34,574 bases of DNA from Microcoleus sp. FACHB-61 (GTDB lineage Bacteria; Cyanobacteriota; Cyanobacteriia; Cyanobacteriales; Microcoleaceae). The stretch is from assembly GCA_014695295.1 (NCBI GenBank), contig JACJNY010000019.1, positions 1 to 34,574 of the forward strand, given 5' to 3'. Numbering within the stretch: the first letter of the stretch is position 1; every line of letters starts with the position of its first letter. The notes beneath the pieces are model-generated. The model searched no databases. It saw only the letters and a program-made list of their open reading frames with translations, and was not told where the DNA came from. Shown here piece by piece: positions 1-4,337 of the stretch. The position numbers and the translations under genes were made by a program.

Positions 1-152
1 CCTGTTAACCAGCCACCGATGGCTAGGTAGGCGCAGGGGAATAGCAGGATGCCAGACCAGCCTACGAAGACGAAGCGATCGCGTTTGAGCCAGTCGTCGA
101 GGACATCAAAGATGCCTCTTTCGGTCTGGGCGCGTCCGACTGCGATTGTCAT
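1..152 (-). CDS. psbD: Photosystem II D2 protein, N-terminal part (cut by window edge)
   Basis: D2 is one of the two reaction-centre subunits of photosystem II in the thylakoid membrane; with D1 it binds the chlorophylls, pheophytins and quinones of charge separation. Read on the minus strand from the ATG at 152-150, the 50 codons present begin [13 protein letters not shown] and continue through [17 protein letters not shown], the well-known conserved D2 N-terminus leading into the first membrane helix. A GGAG about 10 bases upstream supports the start. The remaining roughly 300 residues lie outside the window; psbC normally follows and overlaps in cyanobacteria, but that cannot be seen here. 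Recognition is from family knowledge and is close to certain despite the short length. Confidence 0.95.
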   Translation of the reverse strand, partial: MTIAVGRAQTERGIFDVLDDWLKRDRFVFVGWSGILLFPCAYLAIGGWLT

Positions 153-303
153 TTACGCAAATCTCCAAATGGATATAATTACAACGGATCTGCCTCTAGT
201 CATTAGTCTCTAACCGTTGCCTCTGCTTAGCAGAAAACAAGTTGGATTATGAACAGAGTTTACTTTTCTTTACCGTATTAACGATTATAGAGGTAATTCT
301 TTA

Positions 304-340
304 CAAGAGCAAGTTTTTATTAAAAAACTTCCGGCTCTTG
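304..340. repeat. Long hairpin
   Basis: CAAGAGC at 304-310 pairs with GCTCTTG at 334-340. Inside it, AAGTTTTT pairs with the following AAAAAACTT. It sits between divergent genes and could be a dispersed repeat or an RNA structure; its function is unknown. Confidence 0.5.
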
Positions 341-346
341 AGTTGT

Positions 347-391
347 CCGAAGTCCCCGAAGTCCCCGAAGCCCTCGAAGCCCCCGAAGTCC
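347..391. repeat. 9-bp tandem repeat, five units
   Basis: Five consecutive 9-mers of the type CCGAAGTCC (variants CCGAAGCCC and TCGAAGCCC) fill 347-391 exactly. An open frame across it reads a Pro/Lys/Ser-rich run, but it has no other sign of being coding. Confidence 0.8.
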
Positions 392-569
392 TTGCCCTGC
401 ATTTGGGAACTTCAACTCTATAGGAGTCTTTGCGCTTTGCGTCAGAAGCCCGGTGGCTTCGTAGATATATCGGCCTCAACCTCTTATTTTTCTAAGAAAC
501 TGCGTTTCTTTGGGTAAGTCCTATATATATACTGAGGATAGAGCTCCAAACTTAGGTTTTTAAGACTAT

Positions 570-842
570 ATGTTCAGCATTGACATCATTGTGAAGAACA
601 CGCCCGTATCGCTGTCGGTGCAGCGGAAGTTGCAGGAGGACGCTGAGGCTGTTTACCAGCAGGTTTTAGAGGCGATTCGCAACTCGCAACCGCAAATCTT
701 GGAACTCACTTGCGAGAAAAATCCTGAGAAAAAGGTGGCTGTCGTCAGCAGCGAGATTTCTGGGGTGGTGGTTTCTCAGAAATCGGGGGCGTCATCTACA
801 GGCAGATCCCCGGGTTTTGTCTCGATGTCGGCGGCAGAATGA
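570..842 (+). CDS. UPF0367 family protein
   Basis: A 90-residue protein of the cyanobacterial UPF0367 family, whose function is unknown. The match rests on the N-terminal pattern (short beta strand, NTPVSLSVQRK, then EDAEAVYQQVLEAIR), the central ILELTCEKNPEKK and the final SGRSPGF-like segment, here TGRSPGFVSM. It has no signal peptide or membrane segment, so it is probably cytoplasmic. Length is normal for the family. No strong ribosome binding site precedes the ATG at 570. The stop codon overlaps an ATG of the next frame (ATGA at 839-842), so the ABC ATPase downstream is probably co-transcribed and may be translationally coupled. Confidence 0.85.
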   Translation: MFSIDIIVKNTPVSLSVQRKLQEDAEAVYQQVLEAIRNSQPQILELTCEKNPEKKVAVVSSEISGVVVSQKSGASSTGRSPGFVSMSAAE

Positions 843-865
843 GGGCTGGGGGTGTTGGTGCCGAT

Positions 866-1537
866 ATGAGCCAGTCAGCCGTTGCTGTGCGGGATTTGGG
901 TTTTTGCTGGCCGTCGGGCGATCGAGTGTTGCAAGGTTGCTCTCTGGATGTACCCAAGGGCGAGTTTTGGATGCTTTTGGGCACTAACGGCAGCGGCAAG
1001 TCTACGCTGTTGAGGCTGATGGCTGGGCTGCTGCACCCCCAGTCGGGGGAAATTGACCTCGGCGGGCGGGTGGGGTTTGTGTTTCAAAACCCCGATCACC
1101 AATTGGTTATGCCGACAGTGGGTGCGGATGTGGCTTTTGGTTTGGTGGAGGAAAAGCTTTCTAACGTTCAGGTGCGGGAGAGGGTGGCGGAGGCTTTGGA
1201 GGCTGTGAATTTGCTGGATTTGCAGCGGCGGCCGATTTATGCTTTGAGTGGGGGCCAGAAGCAGCGAATTGCTCTGGCTGGGGCGATCGCCCGTCACTGC
1301 GAAATTCTCCTGTTGGATGAACCGACGGCTTTGTTAGATCCTGATTCTCAGTTGGATTTGGTGGCGGCGGTGCAGCGGTTGGTGAAAAATCGCGGGATTA
1401 CGGCTTTGTGGGTGACTCACCGTTTGGATGAGTTGAATTACTGCGATGGGGCTTTTTTGTTGGAAAAGGGCGAGGTGGTCGATCGGGGAGATCCGGCGCG
1501 TTTGAAGCAGCGGTTGATGCAAAGCCAAGATGTTTAG
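866..1537 (+). CDS. ABC transporter ATP-binding protein, CbiO/EcfA-like
   Basis: An ATPase subunit of an ABC importer, closest in pattern to energy-coupling-factor / cobalt-type ATPases (CbiO, EcfA). All nucleotide-binding motifs are present in order: Walker A GTNGSGKST, Q-loop FQNPDHQ, signature LSGGQKQR, Walker B ILLLDEPTA and switch His in VTHR. The FQNPDHQL segment is characteristic of the CbiO/EcfA group. About 223 residues from the ATG at 866; an in-frame ATG at 839 overlapping the UPF0367 stop would add nine residues and cannot be excluded. No membrane subunit or substrate-binding protein lies nearby, so the substrate cannot be named; ECF ATPases are often encoded away from their substrate component. 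Confidence 0.88.
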   Translation: MSQSAVAVRDLGFCWPSGDRVLQGCSLDVPKGEFWMLLGTNGSGKSTLLRLMAGLLHPQSGEIDLGGRVGFVFQNPDHQLVMPTVGADVAFGLVEEKLSNVQVRERVAEALEAVNLLDLQRRPIYALSGGQKQRIALAGAIARHCEILLLDEPTALLDPDSQLDLVAAVQRLVKNRGITALWVTHRLDELNYCDGAFLLEKGEVVDRGDPARLKQRLMQSQDV

Positions 1538-1661
1538 CTGTTAAGCAATTTGAGAATTAAGTCATTCTGTGAGGGAAATCGCTCTGCAAGTCAAACGAAG
1601 TCTGCCTCCGCAGACTAAGAAATAAATAGGGTATTTAACCAGATTTTGGCTCCAGCCCAAA

Positions 1662-2450
1662 TTAATCTCGCAATCCCCGATCGCGCAACAAAGCATCTGC
1701 CCAAGCTGCATCTGTTTCCGAGAGTGGCGGTACTGATGGCCTATTATAATCTATCTCCATATCGTAACCTGCAATATCATATATTCCATTGAACAGCATT
1801 TGCAAATCAACAACAGGCTCAGGATCTTCTGAACGCAAAGGCAACGGGAAAGAAGGAATTACATTCTGAATATTAAAAGCATATAAATCACCGCGAGGAC
1901 GGCGGTTGCCGCGACACACCAAAATGCGATAGTGACTCTCAATGTTATTGCCAACAATTGGCATGGGTTCCCCATTTCGCAGTAAATCAATTTCTATTAA
2001 ATGAGTGCGGGTACTTAGTACCTGTTGGCGTTTTTCTTCATACATCTGCCGTCCTTTACCAGAACGCTTATTAGTGGGTGAAACAATTTCAATCGCTGTT
2101 ATTACTTCTCTGGTTTCCACCTGTTTAATTTCTAAATAAGCTTCTTTGATAATCTCAGGAACAGGAATTGTCACAGTCACTGGTTGTGTTGGGGGTAATA
2201 AAACAGCCACATTCGGCATTGAAGGATTGCTGGCGTTTGCCAAACGCTGTACCGTTATATCTGGAATACCAACACTCACAGAACTTTCCCCGCTGGTTTC
2301 ATACATTCGCACTTCTACCGCGACTCGATATTTAGGCCGCAGTTGGGGAGATAAAAATCTTGCAATTTCACTAATCAGCAAGTTATGTATCCCAGGCCAA
2401 AAGTCGGGATGCTCTAAATACGGGTCCATTCCAGGAAAGGGAGATGGCAT
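1662..2450 (-). CDS. DUF4058 family protein
   Basis: A 262-residue protein of unknown function. The opening MPSPFPGMDPYLEHPDFWP is the hallmark of DUF4058, common and multi-copy in filamentous cyanobacteria. The start at 2450 is preferred over an in-frame start seven codons upstream because AAGGAG lies eight bases before it. The middle has EIVSPTNK, then YEEKRQ, then HLIEIDLLR. This arrangement recalls the core of PD-(D/E)XK-type nucleases such as the Uma2/DUF820 family (E..SP, spaced K/R, E-x-D/W). That resemblance is my inference, not an established assignment. It stands alone, with a downstream gap to the ABC ATPase gene on the other strand (convergent). Confidence 0.85.
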   Translation of the reverse strand: MPSPFPGMDPYLEHPDFWPGIHNLLISEIARFLSPQLRPKYRVAVEVRMYETSGESSVSVGIPDITVQRLANASNPSMPNVAVLLPPTQPVTVTIPVPEIIKEAYLEIKQVETREVITAIEIVSPTNKRSGKGRQMYEEKRQQVLSTRTHLIEIDLLRNGEPMPIVGNNIESHYRILVCRGNRRPRGDLYAFNIQNVIPSFPLPLRSEDPEPVVDLQMLFNGIYDIAGYDMEIDYNRPSVPPLSETDAAWADALLRDRGLRD

Positions 2451-2513
2451 TGATGTGACTCCTTGACTCAACTCTATTTATAGTTTAGCAATGTTGTTTT
2501 GGGAAAATTAGGG

Positions 2514-2567
2514 GCGATCGCACTTCCGGTAAAATAGAATAATTCCTATTTGTGGAAGGGCGATCGC
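2514..2567. repeat. Hairpin flanked by two HIP1 octamers
   Basis: GCGATCGC at 2514-2521 and again at 2560-2567 bracket an imperfect stem: CTTCC (2523-2527) pairs with GGAAG (2554-2558), and AAATAG (2532-2537) with CTATTT (2546-2551). It lies between the end of the small leftward gene at 2580 and the start of DUF4058, so it may act as a terminator or processing structure. Confidence 0.45.
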
Positions 2568-2579
2568 ACTTTTTAACGC

Positions 2580-2822
2580 TTAAACTTCGATCGACAATTG
2601 CATCGGAATTGGAACGCTGTTTTCATCTAAGACAGACAGCGCATTTACGAAAACAATTGTATGCGGGACAGCGGGCATTAAGCGGCGCAGTGCATTTAGG
2701 TAAGATTCGGCATCGGGGCGGCGGCTGAAACGGGCGACTGTTAAGCGCTGACAGTTGGGGAGGTGGCGAATTATGCACCAAGGTTGAAGTCGAGCGCGAT
2801 ATGTCGATTGTTTTGGTATCAT
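2580..2822 (-). CDS. Small conserved hypothetical protein (80 aa)
   Basis: I do not recognise a named family, but the frame is probably real. GGAAGGA lies seven bases before the ATG at 2822, and the protein has a sensible composition. The segment RHLPNCQRLTVARFSRRPDAESYLNALRRLMP looks like a small alpha/beta unit in which a strand is followed by a helix, with a second strand HTIVFVNAL. I recall similar short cyanobacterial proteins, but no function is known to me. There is no signal peptide or membrane segment. It is divergent from the XRE triplet that starts at 2953, with 130 bases between them. Confidence 0.65.
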   Translation of the reverse strand: MIPKQSTYRARLQPWCIIRHLPNCQRLTVARFSRRPDAESYLNALRRLMPAVPHTIVFVNALSVLDENSVPIPMQLSIEV

Positions 2823-2922
2823 AGGAAAATCCTTCCCACTTTTGTGGGTGGTGAATGAAAGGCGATCGCTCTAGATTTCTCAGGTCAGGGGGCGATCGCT
2901 AATTTGATAATATTAATCTTAT

Positions 2923-2936
2923 GATACGTTCGTATC
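2923..2936. promoter_or_regulatory. Candidate operator upstream of XRE triplet
   Basis: GATACG-TT-CGTATC is an inverted repeat with 6-bp arms, 16 bases before the first XRE start codon, in the region shared with the divergent 80-residue gene. Small XRE proteins usually bind such dyads as dimers, so autoregulation is plausible. No binding data support it. Confidence 0.4.
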
Positions 2937-2952
2937 GGCTGTCAAGTGCAAG

Positions 2953-3165
2953 ATGGGTATAATTCGGTTGCGGGTTCGAGAACTAGCTGAGGAAAAGGGT
3001 TGGACGCTTAAAGAAGTTTCTGAGCGATCGGGCATTCCTTACAGTACCGTGAGAAGTTATGCCCATTCTCCCAAGCTGGCAACGGTAGATTACACAGCTT
3101 TAAACAAAATGGCTCGCGTGTTTGATATTGCGATCGAAGATTTAGTTGAGATTTTGGAAGAGTAG
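2953..3165 (+). CDS. XRE-family HTH regulator, copy 1 of 3
   Basis: A 70-residue single-domain Cro/C1-type DNA-binding protein. The helix-turn-helix is visible as LAEEKGWTLKEVSERSGIPYSTVRSYA, followed by a helix containing TALNKMARVFDIAIEDLVEIL. It has no additional sensor or metal-binding domain. It begins MGIIRLRVREL, shared with the other two copies. The ribosome binding site is weak (GCAAG just before the ATG). It is the first gene of a three-copy tandem cassette with an identical 213-bp coding length and 20-bp spacers. It probably forms a transcription unit with the copies downstream. Likely function is autoregulation and/or control of the adjacent coiled-coil/STAND genes; this is inferred from position only. 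Confidence 0.85.
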   Translation: MGIIRLRVRELAEEKGWTLKEVSERSGIPYSTVRSYAHSPKLATVDYTALNKMARVFDIAIEDLVEILEE

Positions 3166-3185
3166 GCTGATTTTTTGCTGGGAAT

Positions 3186-3398
3186 ATGGGACGAATTAGG
3201 CTGCGAGTTAGAGAATTTGCTCAAGAGAAGGCTTGGAATCTGACAGAAGTATCCAACAGAACAGGTATTCCATATACCACGATCGTTACCTATGCCAATT
3301 CTCCAGGCATGGCTACCGTTGACTACACAGCTTTGGACAAGATTGCCCGTGCGTTCGATATTGCGATCGAAGATTTAGTTGAGATTTTGGAACAATAA
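3186..3398 (+). CDS. XRE-family HTH regulator, copy 2 of 3
   Basis: A second 70-residue Cro/C1-type protein starting exactly 233 bp after copy 1. The frame is MGRIRLRVREF, then the HTH around AWNLTEVSNRTGIPYTTIVTYA, then TALDKIARAFDIAIEDLVEILEQ. It is the most diverged of the three in the first half and in the recognition helix (TTIVTYANSPGM against STVRSYAHSPKL in copy 1), which suggests altered DNA specificity. The C-terminal helix is nearly identical to copy 1. GGGA lies shortly before the ATG. All three copies are intact, so the duplication has been kept by selection or is recent. Confidence 0.85.
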   Translation: MGRIRLRVREFAQEKAWNLTEVSNRTGIPYTTIVTYANSPGMATVDYTALDKIARAFDIAIEDLVEILEQ

Positions 3399-3418
3399 AC
3401 TGATTTGTCAGCGAGAAG

Positions 3419-3631
3419 ATGGGGCTAATACGGTTGCGAGTTCGAGAACTAGCTGAGGAAAAGGGTTGGACGCTGAAAGAAGTCTCTGACAGAACGGGAA
3501 TTCCCTACAGCACGGTTAAAAAATACGCCCAAGCTCCCAAAATGGCAACGGTGGACTATACGGCTTTGCAGAAACTTGCTGCTGTCTTCGATTTGATGAT
3601 CGAAGATTTGGTTGAGGTTTTGGAAAATTAA
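3419..3631 (+). CDS. XRE-family HTH regulator, copy 3 of 3
   Basis: The third 70-residue Cro/C1-type protein, again exactly 233 bp after the previous start. Its first half (MGLIRLRVRELAEEKGWTLKEVSDRTGIPYSTV) is almost the same as copy 1 at both protein and DNA level. Its second half (KKYAQAPKM, then LQKLAAVFDLMIEDLVEVLEN) is diverged. Copy 3 therefore groups with copy 1 at its N-terminus while copy 2 groups with copy 1 at its C-terminus, as expected from gene conversion among the copies. GAGAAG precedes the ATG. A palindromic repeat element follows directly downstream. Confidence 0.85.
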   Translation: MGLIRLRVRELAEEKGWTLKEVSDRTGIPYSTVKKYAQAPKMATVDYTALQKLAAVFDLMIEDLVEVLEN

Positions 3632-3634
3632 GCT

Positions 3635-3738
3635 TAGGACTTACGCACGGGTGGTCAGAAACCGGGTTTTTTTGCATCAGACTTCGTTACAGCCCGCCGA
3701 TTCGGTAAAAAAACCGGTTTCGAGGAGTCGGAGTGCGT
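3635..3738. repeat. Dispersed palindromic (MITE-like) element, copy 1
   Basis: It starts with AGGACTTACGCACGGG and has an inner inverted pair, AGAAACCGGGTTTTTT near 3658 and AAAAAAACCGGTTTCG near 3707-3722. It shares the inner block ACTTCGTTACAGCCCGC with copy 2 at 6912-7015. The right end (near GTGCGTCG) is degenerate. It has no coding capacity. Just after it, at about 3746, AAACTGATTTGTC repeats the leader seen before XRE copy 3, so the element may have landed beside another cassette leader. Confidence 0.75.
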
Positions 3739-3845
3739 CGAAAACAAACTGATTTGTCGCTCTTTGCAGTAAAAAAATATGAATATTGGAATTTTCCGGC
3801 TGTAAACTAAAGTCAGGAGTTTTTCAGTCTGCCGGAGTTATATCA

Positions 3846-4337
3846 ATGCCGATCGATCACCTGTCTGACGTGGAAGGGAACTTGGAAGATCTGAAAGAGC
3901 AATTAGTGGGCAAGGTAAAGGCTCTAAATTTAGCACCGCAAGAAGAAAAGATCCGAATTAAACAGCAAATCCGAGAGCTACGCAAGGAGATTCGGGAGCA
4001 GGAAGAGGAGTATTGGCAGGTTCTCGCTCAGCAAACGAAAACGGTGGAAATTCCCGAACATGAGGCTGAGATTATTGTTGCCGAGATTGTCGAAGAAGTT
4101 GGGCAAATTGAAGTGCAGGGACAGTATTCAGATGAAGTGCTTCAGATTTTGCAGGAGATTCGGGACAAGCTAAACCAACCGGGAGCAACAGCGGCCGCGA
4201 AACTTAAAGGCGTAATCTCAAGCATTCCGCCGTTTGTGGGAATTTCCTACGAGGCTGAATTGGATACAGAGAATTTTTTCCAGCGGCATTTCCCAACGTT
4301 TCGGAAGTGGGCTAAGGTATTAGCAAAAAAGTCCTAG
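3846..4337 (+). CDS. Coiled-coil protein; probable N-terminal part of a STAND protein
   Basis: A 163-residue acidic protein. Residues about 8-70 are highly charged and helical (LKEQLVGKVKALNLAPQEEKIRIKQQIREL, then EIREQEEEYWQVL) and likely coiled coil. A linker with EIIVAEIVEEVGQIEV follows, and the end is IPPFVGISYEAELDTENFFQRHFPTFRKW. I recall that C-terminal segment as a connector found just before NB-ARC domains in cyanobacterial multidomain proteins. The start at 3846 is preferred over an in-frame codon at 3786 because GGAG lies eight bases before it. The frame ends TCC TAG right after an A AAA AAG slippery heptamer (4325-4331), and the -1 frame runs on without a break into the NB-ARC/TPR region. 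The protein is therefore either the short product of a frameshift pair or half of a broken gene. Confidence 0.75.
   Translation: MPIDHLSDVEGNLEDLKEQLVGKVKALNLAPQEEKIRIKQQIRELRKEIREQEEEYWQVLAQQTKTVEIPEHEAEIIVAEIVEEVGQIEVQGQYSDEVLQILQEIRDKLNQPGATAAAKLKGVISSIPPFVGISYEAELDTENFFQRHFPTFRKWAKVLAKKS
4325..4331 (+). promoter_or_regulatory. Candidate programmed -1 frameshift site (A AAA AAG)
   Basis: In the frame of the 3846 gene the codons are GCA AAA AAG TCC TAG, so the heptamer A AAA AAG sits in the exact X XXY YYZ phase of the dnaX-type slippery site, with the zero-frame stop two codons later. A slip of -1 re-reads the G at 4331 and enters an 847-codon open frame. A weak SD-like AAGG (4314-4317) lies seven bases upstream. 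I see no strong downstream stem-loop. A simple one-base indel in the A6 run would look the same. Confidence 0.5.

Larger units (their letters stand above)
153..569. other. Intergenic region between psbD and UPF0367 gene
   Basis: No convincing gene. It should hold the psbD promoter and 5' leader (read leftward) and the promoter of the rightward UPF0367 gene, but no -35/-10 pair is clear enough to call. It holds a hairpin (304-340), a 9-bp tandem repeat (347-391), and a small palindrome at 494-510 (AAGAAAC, 3-base loop, GTTTCTT). Confidence 0.5.

Noticed and set aside
242..517. 91-codon open frame upstream of UPF0367
   Set aside because: It runs through a hairpin, a 9-bp tandem repeat and a palindrome, has low-complexity K/S/P content and no ribosome binding site.
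2514..2567. HIP1 octamers as operators
   Set aside because: GCGATCGC is scattered through coding and non-coding parts of the whole window, as usual in cyanobacterial genomes, so it is not a site-specific signal.
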